Shown: positions 1 through 12,660, numbered from the stretch's first letter. The stretch is 64,000 nucleotides of DNA from Paragonimus skrjabini miyazakii (GCA_014338405.1 JTDE01022073.1:1-64000), one strand, 5' to 3'. Numbers and translations are program-made. Notes: generated by a model not told the origin, from the letters alone.

Positions 1-1952
1 AACATGTGGCTTCCGATAAGGTTGATTGGCTAGGTTGGATGTAGTTGTATTTGGTAACTAGCCGCAAATAACTACTTGCACTCAATGTCCATAGGAAATC
101 GTTAATGCTCGCCGATGGCGTTCGTGGGGAAGGATTTGGCTGTCCTAGTTTAAAATGGTTCTTGATCAGCTCTGTTCGCTCTGGAAGTGAATGAACTCAT
201 CTAATCGGGATTACTGTTCTGTTTGAATGAGCATGCGGTAAATTGCGTGTCTTGTAGTGCGACTAGACCTACCTGGGAGTAGTACGCAGTATCAAGCAGT
301 TATCCTTTCATCAGCTGTTTAGAGATTTTCAGTTCTTGAGATTACTATTCAACGTTTCCCGAATAGTTCACGTCAATAATCGGTGAAGATAACTTGAACT
401 ATCATACGAACTTAGTGTGTCCAGTGAAAATGAATCTCCTTGAATTACGCATCAAGACTGAATCTGTTTGGGTTGTTGTGGTAGAAATCGGCCCGTCCAG
501 TGCATACCCGCCTAGATAAATGTTCCGTTTATTTGGCTTAGGGCAACCTCAATCGATTCTCTATTGGTGAACTTGTACAAGTTAGAATACTGGTACACGC
601 GGTATGAGATGAGACAAATAGCAGGCATTCTGTGATAGCGGTAGAAATCAGCTCGTCCAGGTGGAACACCGCCTCCAAATTCGTGTAAAGTTTGTCTTCT
701 GAACATGCACTTGGTGTTGTTACTATGGTGCCGTGTGAAATGGATAAACTATAATCAGTTTGCATATGTTGTAAAAGTCTTAGGTTGCCAGGAATGGAAA
801 GTGTGCGATTATGTATGGTTGTTTGTGGAACACCGGCGTTTCAGTTGGTTACAGTCTTTCCTATATGAGTGTTTGAAGGGAATGCCCCTGGTTAACTTGC
901 AACTTATTGGGCAATTTTCCTCTTTTCTGAATATGTTGACCAGATAGGGGTACTTACAAAACACGGGACGTGTGGGAGTTGACGAACATACGGTGTTTTC
1001 GACTTTAATCAGTCCACTCCACTGGAGGCAATTACGTTCGGTAGTGAGACACGTTTCGCAAAAGCTGCTTACCAAGACCATGAAGCCTATTTACCAGTTT
1101 AGTTTAACAAGCTGTTCAACGGTAAACAGACACTCCACCAATGTATCAGTCTGTTCCATACTAGTATACAGAAGTTGGTTGGGGTGACGTTCTCCCACTC
1201 TAGTTGTATATCGTGCCTGGCAAGTATATCACGTTAGATATTCTTCCAGCGAATTCAGATCAGGTAGTAAGTTTCGAGAGATTATACTATTTATTACAAG
1301 AACCACGATGCAAGCCGTGATGAACCTGCCAACCAGACAACGGCTGTGTGTAATGGTGTAACAAACTTATAGTTTACACAATTTATAAGTGGAAATGCTT
1401 GATTGCATATTGGCAACTGCTAGCAGCCGAATGATTGATTTTAATGTGGTGGGCATCGGTCATAGTGGGGTAGTTTACATGTAAATGCCTTGGTTTAAAC
1501 ACATTATGATTAAGTCTGCTGTTCGACCGCATGCATTAGTATGTGAAGTATCAAATATGAATTCGTCGAGTAGACGTACATTCTTTGAACCTTATTGCCC
1601 GTCAGTTTATTTGTATCATGCAGCTCAGACCAGTTTATAACGAACCTCTTAAGTTTCCAACCAAAAGTCGGGAGCAATTTGGGCAGAAGAATGCGTTTAA
1701 AACGTATAATGATTACATTCTGTCGGAGTCACATAGTTGTTGACTACAAAATTACAGTGTTCTGACGGTAAAATCCTTGATTTTTTGTTGTTGTGGATTG
1801 GCGTAACAAATGTGAAAACGTCTATTTAAATAATGTTCCTTTTGACTGGAGTAACATGTTCTCTTTTAATGTGAACGTGTGATATTTTCAAAGATAGTTT
1901 GCGTTTGATTATTTTCATTTGGTACTTTCTTCTCTTTCTTTTGACATTTCAG
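1..1952. other. No gene recognised; intergenic or intronic sequence
   Basis: Only short open frames on both strands, none with convincing splice sites or a family signature. One weak internal repeat is visible: a 20-21 base motif beginning GGTAGAAATC at 480 recurs at 640 with two differences, exactly 160 bases later. The pyrimidine-rich tract at the end of the interval serves the candidate exon that begins at 1953. Confidence 0.6.
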
Positions 1953-2185
1953 GACGTGGGACCGTTTGTGTCATTGTAAAACAAAAAGGCGAAGTAGTTT
2001 GGAGAGCGATAACCTACAGTACTCTTCCAAAGTGTTTGAAAATCAACTTGGCAGATATTCCGTCGAAACAATTAACGGCCCATGAACCAACCAGGAAAGC
2101 CATTTTCCCACCCGACTTTCTGATATTTGACCACGAACTGAATAATAATGGGAGCGTTATAACTTTTAGCATCGTAAACTCTTGA
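1953..2185 (+). CDS. Candidate 3'-terminal exon, protein unknown
   Basis: A long pyrimidine tract (about 1926-1950) ending in TTTCAG gives a strong acceptor at 1951-1952. It is followed by about 76 open codons to TGA at 2183-2185. The peptide begins near RGTVCVIVKQKGEVVW and ends GSVITFSIVNS; its composition is protein-like but I recognise no family. A canonical AATAAA lies at 2283-2288, about 100 bases after the stop, as expected for a last exon. The upstream exon was not found. The stop overlaps the end of a minus-strand frame (2166-2615), so only one of the two may be real, or two genes converge here. Confidence 0.33.
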
Positions 2186-2615
2186 ATAGTTCAGTTCCTT
2201 TGAAAAAAAATACCACACCTTTTATTGTCAACTTCTTTCGTAAACTCATAAGCAATTTTTCCGGCAGTTGAGATCTGTCTACAATAAAGCATAAATGCAG
2301 ACTAATTTGACATAAACCATTGACACTCGAATCCCTTTCGATCGGAAAATACGCAATGAGTTGAATCAACAGGCTGGCTGCGCAAAACAAAATTAACCGG
2401 CTGCTGTCCATCCCCCAATAACTTTTAAGGGAATAAACAAATGGTTTATCGCAAGTTTTCGACAATATCATTTTTCCCTGTATTGGTTGTAATTCAATTG
2501 GAGATGAAACCAAGGTAAAAATCTTCAAAATTTTCCCAACAAATTGTAACAAATGATATTGCATTGCGACAAGAAGTCGTCGGGCAAATTGCAGTAGTTC
2601 ATTTATGTAGGTCAT
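2166..2615 (-). CDS. Open frame of 149 codons, unknown protein
   Basis: One of the longest open frames in the window. It begins at an ATG (MTYINELLQFARRLL) and ends in TAA at 2166. The peptide is hydrophobic and leucine-rich, with segments such as SSRLILFCAASLLIQLIAYF that could be a buried helix or a membrane segment, followed by a basic stretch (LRKKLTIKGVVFF). I recognise no family. There is no strong acceptor just upstream and no clear donor, so it could be a single-exon gene, a terminal exon or chance. It overlaps the plus-strand candidate terminal exon by 20 bases tail to tail. Confidence 0.27.
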   Translation of the reverse strand: MTYINELLQFARRLLVAMQYHLLQFVGKILKIFTLVSSPIELQPIQGKMILSKTCDKPFVYSLKSYWGMDSSRLILFCAASLLIQLIAYFPIERDSSVNGLCQISLHLCFIVDRSQLPEKLLMSLRKKLTIKGVVFFFKGTELFKSLRC

Positions 2616-3862
2616 TTATAAGAAACGGTTGAAGTTGTTCACAACATATGTCAACTTCTTAATTCCTTTTCAAATGTTCATTTTAGAAAACGTCTCATGT
2701 CACAAGAGAAACATAACATTTACAAGTGACTCCATCAATCAATCAAGTGAGCTTTGTAGATGATGTAAACTTAATTTGTTCGTCTGCTGAGCTGACTTTG
2801 TCGCTTTTAACTTCTCCTATTCATTTTTGGTCACATGATCGAATGGTGATTGATCACTGTGAACGTTTTGTCAGTGAGCTGCCACATATCTAGATATTTG
2901 TAGATAAGTTCGATTAGGTAATTGAAAAATAACATGAAATGCTGCCTAAAAATACATTTTACATGTCGATTTTTGCATTCGTCAGATAAATATCGGCCGC
3001 AATTCCGAAATAAGATATGATATTTCCTTGTGTGTTGCTAGCTTAAGGGTGACAAAAATGACTTCGATTTGAAGGGGAGTCACATATTAAACGTTGAAAT
3101 GGTATAGTTCAAAGTTGAAGCACATTAAGTTACTTTATTAAAACAAAGTTTTATCTCAACTTCCCCAAAATGCATGCTTTCACAAGAACGCTTAAGGACT
3201 TTGTGGGACTATGGTAGAAATGTGCGCCAGTGTACCTGACAAAACACGAACACAAATTTACTCCACCAATAACAGTTCTACTAACTTTGCAAATGACATT
3301 TCGTGAGCCATCTTAATCACGAAATGCATGCATTGAAATAGTTTCCTTCACGTGCAAATTAGCACGCGACTTGAAACCAGTTTAACTGCTAATATCAGAC
3401 AGCTGTGAATTCTAATGTAGTTTCTATGATGTTTCTTTGGACACATTTATAACATTTGGGAATTTTCTGTGAAAAAACTGTATTTCAGTTAATTTCTGGG
3501 TAACAATTCCAGAGGTTTTCTAGAAATGCAATTCAAACCGATAAGTGAAATCGATTCTTCTGAACATCTATTTGTCTTTTGATAATGTGTGTTTCTCTGG
3601 ATGATTTCTTTTCGATATTGTTCAACCTGTGGACCACTTTATTTATTAACACTTTCTTTTAAATCATTGCACGTGTATTTTGTTTCCATGATTCTAAAAC
3701 ATTTCGGTTTAGACTAGGTTAACTTGTCTTCACTGTGGTTAGTTATAATCTTCAGATTCTGTCAAGCGTACAGAAGTTCAATACTTAGCGAGCAAAGTCC
3801 GACACATCTCTCACGTGAATGCGAAATGTTTTGTTTTAGTATTGTCACGGTTCGAATAATAG

Positions 3863-4228
3863 ATGTGCGTAGAGGTAGCATTAATGTTACATCACCCTGA
3901 CCTGAGTGTGTATACTGTGCTGGGTTATTATGTGATGGTTCTCTTCAACCGAGCCTTCTCAGGTAACTCAACCCCAAAAGTCTCATCAACGACAATTCGG
4001 CCCCAGTGCTTGTTATCCCGAAAGCAATTTAATCTAAAAAGATTTCCCGCGGACATTTCAATGAATGAGCACCTTAAACTGTTTATTATTTGCTACAGAA
4101 GTGACAATGAAGAAATATCAGAACTAATCAAGTTGTGGATGAACCATATAAGCAAAAATCTCGTCATAATTTTACCAATGCTATTTACGAATTTACTAAA
4201 GACTGAGCATCAATCAATGACTTCTTAA
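3863..4228 (+). CDS. Open frame of 121 codons, unknown protein
   Basis: The frame runs to TAA at 4226-4228. Its C-terminal half (FPADISMNEHLKLFIICYRS through ISELIKLWMNHISKNLVII) looks like an amphipathic helical protein, with acidic and basic residues well mixed. A possible donor (CAG|GTAACT near 3961) falls inside, so only part may be exonic. No family was recognised. It lies 130 bases upstream of the stronger exon candidate at 4362 on the same strand, which could belong to the same transcript, but no phase-consistent junction was found. Confidence 0.2.
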   Translation: MCVEVALMLHHPDLSVYTVLGYYVMVLFNRAFSGNSTPKVSSTTIRPQCLLSRKQFNLKRFPADISMNEHLKLFIICYRSDNEEISELIKLWMNHISKNLVIILPMLFTNLLKTEHQSMTS

Positions 4229-4361
4229 AAAACCTCCGCCAAATTTCATTTTGTTAATTTTCATCATCATATGTACTGTAAAGTGAAACCGAAAGTGAAA
4301 AAGCGCGCGTCGTATGCTTTTGAACCGCGGCTAACCCCTGTCTCCTCCCCTTGTGTTGCAG

Positions 4362-4435
4362 AGCCGACGACTTGTGCAATCTCCGAAGAAGAGGCCCCAA
4401 GTGAAGACAAACTACCTGAACGAACAGTGACGTAA
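4362..4435 (+). CDS. Candidate 3'-terminal exon, acidic C-terminus
   Basis: One of the best acceptors in the window: a C/T-rich run at about 4331-4358 ending TTGCAG at 4360-4361. The downstream DNA is richer in G and C than its surroundings. Two frames are open. One reads PTTCAISEEEAPSEDKLPER then TVT and TAA at 4433-4435; the other is basic (SRRLVQSPKKRP...) and ends in TGA at 4428-4430. No good donor follows, so a terminal exon is likeliest. An ATTAAA poly(A)-signal variant lies near 4576. Protein identity is unknown. Confidence 0.35.
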
Positions 4436-7418
4436 TGTTCCATATTGTTCTTTACTCCCTTTTCTTACTTTTGTAGTAGTGTTACGTGTTCTTGATAAAC
4501 GATTTCTGGCGAATCCTCGTTCTCCCTCTTATCGGGAATACTACAGCACCATTTTCTAAAGTGGCAGTTCAAACACCATTAAAGGCTGTACAAATCGTCT
4601 ATGGGGATGGCGGTTAGCTGATTCTTTTACATTTGTTTGAAAGACCACCACAAACATTAGTGCGAATCAAACCGTTACCTTCTAAAAAATGCTCTTTCAA
4701 TGGACTGCTCTCAGATTTATTCCAGGATATCAACTGGATTCACAAGCGTGATTTCAAAAAGTCGTAAGATGCGATGAGAAATGTACATACCCCGGTAGGA
4801 ATCCTTTGGGAAATATCGTTTCCTAAATCGAAGATGTCCTGCTTCTTTGTTCGTCTGTTTTGATTCCGTTCGAGGTATTGCAGACCCGTTCTATCCGGGT
4901 GCCGTCGTGTTTTCGCTCGGGATTGATAGCTGACGGTTGGCCGTTTTGGATATGTTTGGGATTAGTCAGTAATGACCAGCATCTGCAATAGATTTCTAAG
5001 CATATCACTGAATTTACACTGTTCTTAGGAGAGAAGGGACAAATGAAACCTAAAATTTAAATAAATTTGCTCCTTTTTTCGGAGTTATCTTTGATTTTCG
5101 ACAGATTTGTACAATTATATCCAACTTTATAACAGTTCGGAAATGATAATGTTCAGTGGTTGGGCTTCTATTATTTGTTTCGAGAGCATCCCTCTCAGTG
5201 AGCAAAACAATCTCAGTTTATGAGAATTCTTGTATGTAAATGTTTAAACCAAAATAAGACCGTCTTTTCACTAAAAGGTTAAACATTTTGGTGATATTTT
5301 AATTGATGTCACTTCGACCTGTTCGGTGTAAGGAATTCTGATTTATACCTTTAACGTTTAACTATTTGATTTGCGTAAACTCTAATACGTTTTTTGTTAT
5401 ATTGCAAAATTCTACAGTAAAACAGCTGGAATGCACGTAGCATTTTACATAGATTACTCCTTGCTCAAAATAGGCTTTGAAGTAGATAAACGGAACCCAA
5501 AGAATCCGTAAACCCCTCTTCACATATGACAGTAGCAGCAGTGGGTGCTGTTCTCTGGCATTCTGTTACAAACATTCTGGACGCTCGATTGTCAACAGCC
5601 ATTTCGTCCTATGTAAATTAAACTTGAACTTTACAGGTGAGGTGTGTGAAACTCTATTGCAATATGATTACACCGTCGGGCTAGAATCTTCATTGACACT
5701 GCTTTAAAATGATTTTTCCTGAATCTTACAGGAACATCGGAAATGCTGTTCCAAATGACAAAGTTCATTCAAAGCTACTATAGAAGTGTGTTCGATTGCT
5801 CATCCTAGGCAAGTGCCAACCGACCAATGTACCCTACTCTACGCAAAATATTCTCAGCGTGGAACAACTTGTTCAGTTGCGTTGAGAATTATATAGTTGG
5901 GCAACACTTCGGAATTTGAAAGCAATTGATCATAAATTTCAGCCTTAATGTGACCAATATTTTCGGTAATTTCATATATAGTGCAGTTGTCAGAGCACAT
6001 AAACTAGATATTCTTTGGTTTCGTTAATTATTTCTGACTAAATATTTCTCAGAATAATAAGCTTATTTGGTAAAATAAAAAAACTGACTGTTTTTCGAGA
6101 TAAATACATATCACACATTGCACTGCTTTAGTGTATTGCTTGAAATATTGAACGAACCTCTCACTTGATGATTTTCAGTGACTTTTGTAACTTTAATGAG
6201 ACGACGTTTCCTGTTCAGTTGAGTAACATAGAAATTATCGTGTTTATTGTTTAGGCTTATCATTTTTTGCAAATCTCATGAAGCCGTCAGTTAGACACAG
6301 CGTTCACGTCTGAAAGTAAATCTTGGAATGTGTTCTCCAAAATACTTTTTGTCCTATTAGATAAGGAGCTATAAGCTCTTTGGTCACTTGTTCTATTTGC
6401 TTATACAATGATTTAACTGAAGTCGCAAGTGATTAGTGGAGGAAAATAGAAAAATAGAAAATATCATGCAATCTACTCGAAATAGATATTGAACCAGAAG
6501 CTGAAATCAATAGTTATTTGCTCTCCCTAATCATAGGCTGGCGGAAGGTACAGTATTACAAGATAACAGGTAGTTCCAATAAGTCAATCTACTGAAGTAT
6601 GCAAAAATGTGAATATTTTTATACTTTTTCTTTATTTGGCTCTATCCAATAACTGAAAGTACGAGGATCCCCGGTTCAGAGTTCGTTCAAATTACCTGAA
6701 TACAGCATATCAAAGATGTGAATAGAACAATTCTCAACAGAATGAAAGATTCAATGACCCGTCATACAGCAACGTGCGGCACTCTTTTTATAAAGCATTC
6801 AAAACTGTTCCTGATGATGGTTAGTACTTTTGAGAAACAGCAACGCCCAGTTCTTTAATTATATCTTATTCGGGGGCAATTTCTGAGATATAGGGCAGAT
6901 TAGTCACACTACATCTTGAAATCCGCCATCTGTTTAACAGTCAGCACAGAAATGGACTCAGCTACCGTACGCGTCAAGTCATTTTCTCAGATAAGGAGAA
7001 AGAGGTGCGTGACAAAAGTGCTTGTTAATTTCTGCATTTGTGTCCCATCATTATAAGACCGCAGTAGAGAACGTAATGGAGAGGTTTTGCGTTAAATTAT
7101 TCTCTTTGGGGAAGTTCTGTGTATGCTACAACTTAATGGACTGAGAGAGCGACAATTCATACACTAATGTTTTTAGTCTGCGGAGCTAAGAACAGGTGAC
7201 AACAATTGTTTTCATCGTCTGTATAACGAACCAGTGGCTCGGTAAATAAAAGTCCAGGCTAGTAACATGGTGTATTTTGGCACTCACCCGGCTGAAGTAA
7301 CCTCACCGTCGTTGATTCCGGAGAAGGATGTCAACTCGTGGACTGTTGCTAAAGGGATAGTATTGTTAAGTATCTTACATAATATGGCCTGATATCGTGA
7401 ATTGATTTCATGCTCCAA
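4436..7418. other. No gene supported
   Basis: AT-rich sequence with short frames only. A weak acceptor (ATCTTACAG ending at 5730) precedes a 16-codon open stretch (NIGNAVPNDKVHSKLL, then a stop), too short to call. The GC-richer patch at about 4860-4960 resembles no element I recognise. Confidence 0.55.
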
Positions 7419-7690
7419 TCAATAGTTTGCTATGCAAATAAAAGTGAAATGGACATCTGAAGTCCAGTTTTTAATTACCAGTAAACTTGTTTTTTGGTTC
7501 CCTTTATGGAGTATGTTTTTTTCTAACTTCACAATTGCCTGGTCCTTCGAGCAAAATAACGTCTCAGTAAACTTTTCTACTTTGAAATAACGGAGATAGA
7601 AGATAGTCTTCATCAGACTTCTGGTCACCCAAATAAACACCTTACAAAAGTTGCCACAGATACTGCTCAACACACTGTCAAACGCACACA
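7419..7690 (-). CDS. Candidate exon, possible Ig-type strand E-F-G segment
   Basis: On the minus strand a pyrimidine-rich tract ending GACAG (near 7691) precedes about 88 open codons ending in TGA at 7419. The last residues, LLVIKNWTSDVHFTFICIAN, fit the pattern L-x-I-x-N-x-T...F-x-C-x-A-x-N of the E-F-G strands of I-set immunoglobulin domains, although the usual D-x-G before the cysteine is absent. Two other minus-strand candidates upstream (8418-8653 and 8988-9149) also carry Ig-like cysteine contexts. The Ig assignment is inference from a short motif. Confidence 0.25.
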
Positions 7691-8417
7691 GAAGAACATA
7701 TCAGAAACAAACACAATGTTTTAAAACGACTCATTGGGCACACGGATAGAATTAAGCGTACAGGCTATCCATGAGGGTGTTCCGGAAAGATCTCGAAATT
7801 TAGAATAAGAACAAACAAATGTGAGCCAGGGACAATCAGACCACTAATAAATCAAAGTGAATATCAAACGTTCACCAGATGTTCTGCAATCGTTTATGCC
7901 GTATTAGAAATACGCTATCCGACCTAGCCGGTTTATAGCTCCACACGAGGCCACCAAAACTGCGAGGTCCATTTTACGTTCCATACAAACCACATGTTTC
8001 TCACCTCTTGGTGCTTTTTAAATCGAAAATGATGGCTTGTGTTTTGGTTAAATGTATTACCATCTCTTTTAACCAAGTTGGTTGATCATTCGTCATTCTT
8101 TTCAGGCTGACAATCGGTTTACTCTTTCTTTCCCCATGTTAACTAAATCTTCTGTTAATAAATGTTAGAACACGTTGTTAACCCTTGACATCATATACTT
8201 AATCTATGACTCATAACTCACAGATTTGTATGACAGCTCACGATGCAGTTGCCTCAGCAACACACGTGTTCGCAGCTTATATGTTTTGCTTGAAGGAACA
8301 TCCATGTCAGTAACGTTATGCAGCCATTAAACACAAATACAAACTTTTTATAATCTGGTTTTGAAATTATGAATTCTCTTTCAGTTTCAGACGTAGTCTA
8401 AACTATATCACTTATTT

Positions 8418-8653
8418 TTACATTAAAAATACCAATAAATGCATCTCATCAAAACAATATTTGCCTTTTTCAATCACTTTTACTATTCTTGATAGGAGTA
8501 AAACTGATCTGCGTGAATGATCGTTTTTTGTAGCCTTTGGTGAATTAATTGTAGCAGTCCCGTTTGTACGAAAAGGTTCTGTGTCCTCCTCAATTTGACT
8601 GTAGTAGTGTAAGAATAGAACATTGCTGAGTGGGACTAAACTAAAACGAATTC
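8418..8653 (-). CDS. Candidate exon, possible Ig-type segment
   Basis: An acceptor-like ATCTTCACAG ends at 8654 on the minus strand. The open frame then runs about 78 codons to TAA at 8418. Near its end SVLLLSRIVKVIEKGKYCFD resembles an Ig strand E to F (L-x-L...x-x-x-G-K-Y-x-C). A possible donor (TTG|GTATTT) lies in the last codons, so the exon may end just before the stop. The phase does not match the neighbouring 8988 exon directly, so if both are real another exon lies between them. Confidence 0.25.
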
Positions 8654-8987
8654 CTGTGAAGATATTTTTCAAGTAAAAGTTGACACTCAACTAATAATGT
8701 CGAGAGAGATATCGATTTTTCTGTAACCTCCTTCTTCAATCCAGGCAAGCACGCCTTCGCGATAACGGTTATTGCGCACATTTTTTCTGATAAACGGCTG
8801 GTACTGAAACCAACATTCAACTTGTTTCGACAGAAACAGTTTGCTTAGTAGCAGACTATCTTAGGCTAAAATCAATGGTCCTTTGCTGGTATAACGTTTT
8901 ATTTTCGGAATAAAAACAGTGTTCGTATAACTTGGAGTGTAATTTTGTCAAGTTAACACCTCTCGCATGACAAAAAATAGAACGCAC

Positions 8988-9149
8988 CTCATATATGTTG
9001 TTTTAGTCACGACTGGAATCGATACATTGTAGGTAAGGTCCAACAATTCTTGCTGATATATACAATGCAGAAAAACATACTGACCAACAGACGAAATTAT
9101 TGAAGTGAGATTGAAAACTGCAACTGATTGCAATTTACTCGCAACACTA
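8988..9149 (-). CDS. Candidate internal exon, phase 2 to phase 2, possible Ig-type segment
   Basis: Minus strand. The acceptor TTTGTTCAG ends at 9150 and a near-consensus donor ATGAG|GTGCGT follows 8988. The 162-base exon is open throughout and phase-symmetrical (2-2). The peptide includes VFNLTSIISSVGQYVFLHCI, reminiscent of Ig strand A' to B (G-x-x-V-x-L-x-C). With the two downstream minus-strand candidates it could form part of an Ig-domain gene. Family membership is inference. Confidence 0.28.
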
Positions 9150-9157
9150 CTGAACAA

Positions 9158-11322
9158 AGTTACTGACCAACTTTGAAGACTTCATTCTCCGATAACATGT
9201 TGGACGCGTTGCTGGCATTAGATAGTGTAAACTGTTGCCAGTCACGTGATCGTGACATCAATATCGCTGTGTCTTAACTCAAAGTCAGTGGCTTCGTGGA
9301 TTTCGTATTTCACAGTTACGTTGTAGTATTGTGTATGCTCTTGCTTGGTCTTGGTATTTTGGTTCTATAAGAATTATCAGCGAAGTACAATACCCATAAG
9401 GACGACCGCAATTCTGGTCCACTCGCCATGCAAATCGTGTCAGACAGAATATTCTTTAAACATATGTACACATAAACCCACCTTTATCCGGTGCGTCGAT
9501 CGAACACGACATTTTAGTTTCTTAGCGGAGTGATATCAATAGATAGGCCGATAAGACAAATTAACCCTTATTAACAACTAGTCTAAAAGGAAGCATATCA
9601 GCAACATTTAACCTGCTGAACAAAAGAAAGACATGATAACGCCCTGGTCACAAAGTTTTCCTAGTCATCCAACGTGATCTAATTTCGAAGCAGCCTTATG
9701 GGCACTTAGGTATGAAGTCGTGATGAAACTACGGTGCAATTTCCACAAGCAGTCTGTCGTGTGTCGAGATACTTTTCATGAAAATTCTTCAAAACCCATT
9801 CCGGTTGCTCACCAGTGAATCACTTTTAAAAGCTTAGCAGTCTACTGCCATTTTCTGGACACGGGACAATCACGGTCAGTCTGTCTAGTCAATGTTGGTC
9901 AATCGTGTTAGGTGATGTGTGTATCGGGATTCTCAGTTTACGTTATTGTCTAATCAGTCATTACGCATACACACAAGGGAGAGCTGTAAACGATAACACT
10001 CATCAAAATATGTACCTTACTAAAACGTGCAAGCAAACATTTTTAAAATAAAATTTGAATTAGCATATGAGGTAATGTTACAAACTACACAAATATTTGT
10101 CTTCCCAGAGAAGATATTAGAGAAAATGAGCCGCCTGGAAAAAATATTATAAGTCGATCCTGTAGAGAACTAAGGAAGGTTGCATTCATTATTTTGGAGA
10201 TCCTCGGGGTAAACGAGTCGATCATGATTATATTCTTATAACACCATTTGCTTTGAAGAACAAACCTCAAATCACCTGTAGAAACGTGTCTTTTTACTTC
10301 TAAACGTTTACCGAACAAGAGTGTTCCCTTGGTTTTCATTTGAGTTTAGATACAGACTATGGGTTGGCCAATCCAGGAAATTTAATCTTTGAAACCGCAT
10401 AAGACGTTAGTGATGCGACGCCACAGATGGCAAAAAAGCTCTTGTGGCCATTTTATTCACAACCGTAACCGTGAATACACCGCGCATTCAAGTCGTTCAC
10501 CTTAAATACCTTGCCACTAGCAACTCCATGCATCAGAACCGTCAGGAAAATTTTCAGTCAATTCCCACTGGAATGTCCGAAAGAGTCCACGTATGGTGAA
10601 CTATGCTGCCTTTGCAAATGACTGAAGGAAACTGATTTCCTCGTCGTCTTTTGGTTCGACCGGTAGCATTGTTCAACTTTCTTTGAATTGGTCGTGTAGA
10701 AAGTTTAAGCACAGGCGTGTTCATTAGCACCGAATATTCGTTGTTGAGTTCAGCGACAGTCGGTTAGATTCTATGTTCTTCTCGTTTAGGTGGACTGTTG
10801 GTCGTCTTCGGCCAGTGCTGTTCAACAGTATTTGTTCAGTATTCTGAGGACAGCGGACAGTAACCTTGAGAATCGTTCACTGGTCTCTATTACGCCTAAC
10901 TTCCTTTCTTCATCGTGGACTAGAGTAATCTGGTGTTGCATTTCATTTAACAACAAAGCTCCAAATAATCCCGTTTCGCTGAATGTACATATCTGAATCC
11001 ACAAGAACCGCTAATTCGAACTTCCGAACTAAGTGCAGTACGATGTCGCGTGTACCGTCGGTGATGACAACTGTTTGCAAAATGTTACTTTTTATATCGT
11101 TGGTGCGATTCCGTTTTTGGGTATTATGTTTAAGCGGTCATTGTGGTACAGTAAAGCGGATGGACCTATACACATGTCATGTTTGTCCTCCCTTTGTTTC
11201 TAAAACAGTGACAGTGGCGAATTCATATGTTTGGATGCCAAAAGGTTTGACAAGAGATAAGATGATGATGAACAAAATATAAATGAATGTGTATCCCTCG
11301 TGATATGATACGGCTTGTGTTG
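9158..11322. other. No gene confidently supported
   Basis: Frames at 10085-10339 (minus, MKTKGTLLFGKRLEVKRHV...) and 10822-11004 (minus, ...ITLVHDEERKLGVIETSERF) have protein-like composition. They lack convincing splice sites or a family signature, so they are noted here only. Confidence 0.5.
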
Positions 11323-11365
11323 TTACTCTATCCTTTTCTTTCCTTTCTCTCCACCCTACCCTTAG

Positions 11366-11416
11366 AACTACTTTGCGAGGTAGTGACATAAACTTATATC
11401 CAAAATGTCAAGAATA
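11366..11416 (+). CDS. Possible short terminal exon after a strong acceptor
   Basis: A very long uninterrupted C/T run (about 11325-11362) ends CCCTTAG at 11365 and looks like a textbook 3' splice site. Downstream one frame reads TTLRGSDINLYPKCQE and then stops. No donor or poly(A) signal close by makes the exon definition convincing. The pyrimidine tract could also be chance low complexity. Confidence 0.22.
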
Positions 11417-12660
11417 GCACATGACTACCGCACGTGGCTGAGCAAACAGCAAATTATTTTTAGTTCATTCGTTAGAAATATATACAAGATTAAACATACC
11501 CAACACAACTAGCTGTAATCTCATTCAATCTTGATCAGAATTATCTGAAAACAACTTTATGTTTTTTCGTACAGATTATGCAAAGGTAATAATTTCACGT
11601 AGTGCGTTTGTGACACTTGCTCACTACCCATACTCACTGACTGTTCTATCTGTTCTCTTGATGCTTCAAATAGAGACAATTGGTCAGAAGCTTGAAACCA
11701 ACAACTCATTTATTGTGAGTTAAAACTCCAGTCATTTTGCCTTCCGCTTCTGGGCGGTACGTGATCCTTGGTTTGAAACTGAATAAAATTAATTGCCTGC
11801 AAAAACTACCATTGATTGATTAGCGGTGGCCATGGAAACGACAGGTTGGAAGAATGCTCGTACTTAGTGAGGTGTGAATAAATTTAACCTACGTCTGGTG
11901 ACTTTGAGCACCACACAGCATTTCCAACAGATTTCAGTATTTTACGATTTATTTGCTTCTGAAGGCCAAATTCAGTAGCATTGTGGACGGATGTTAATTG
12001 GTTCGATTGTTAAAGTTGACGCCTAAAATCTATAAACTCCATTCGTGACAAACAATCAAGTTTGTATGATCCCCATTTCACTGTTATTTTTCTAGTCAAT
12101 GTTCAACTAAAAAATCAATTATTTGCTCATGCATGTAAAAACACGAAGCACAACGTCTAACACAATTAATCAGTTGATTAACCGGAAATTGAAAAGTGTT
12201 CGCAGAGCAGAAAATTGGCGCGAATTGATTTTAGGATAGTACTGGGAAGCAACATTTGGATACAATCTTCACAGAGGTTAACGAGACATCTATTTCATTA
12301 CACAGATGAACTAAGTCTTTTTCTAATGCACTCTGAAATTGTAATACTTTGCCATAAATATCCTGCCGTTGACGCTCTACGGGGTTTCCGATTCTCTTCA
12401 AGAGGGAAATATCACCATTTATAATACGCTTCTATTGTGATGAAGCCTATCGAATCCCCATGGGGTTTTCTGAATAGCATTGTGCTAGCAAGTATAACTA
12501 ATACATAAGACATGATCCGAATAGATGTGATGCAAGTATAAACCCATTACATTTTAGATCATGAATGCATTCGGTTAACGTTTAAATAGCAAATGGTAAA
12601 ATATGTGCTGTGAATTTCTGATATAAAAATCTGTTGTCCACAGACCACTCATTATTGCAG
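11417..12660. other. No gene supported
   Basis: AT-rich. The frame at 12215-12424 (plus, ...LTRHLFHYTDELSLFLMHSE...) has protein-like composition but no acceptor or donor. Confidence 0.5.

Noticed and set aside
6810..6845. Hammerhead-like CTGATGA ... GAAAC
   Set aside because: The intervening 16 bases do not pair as stem II.
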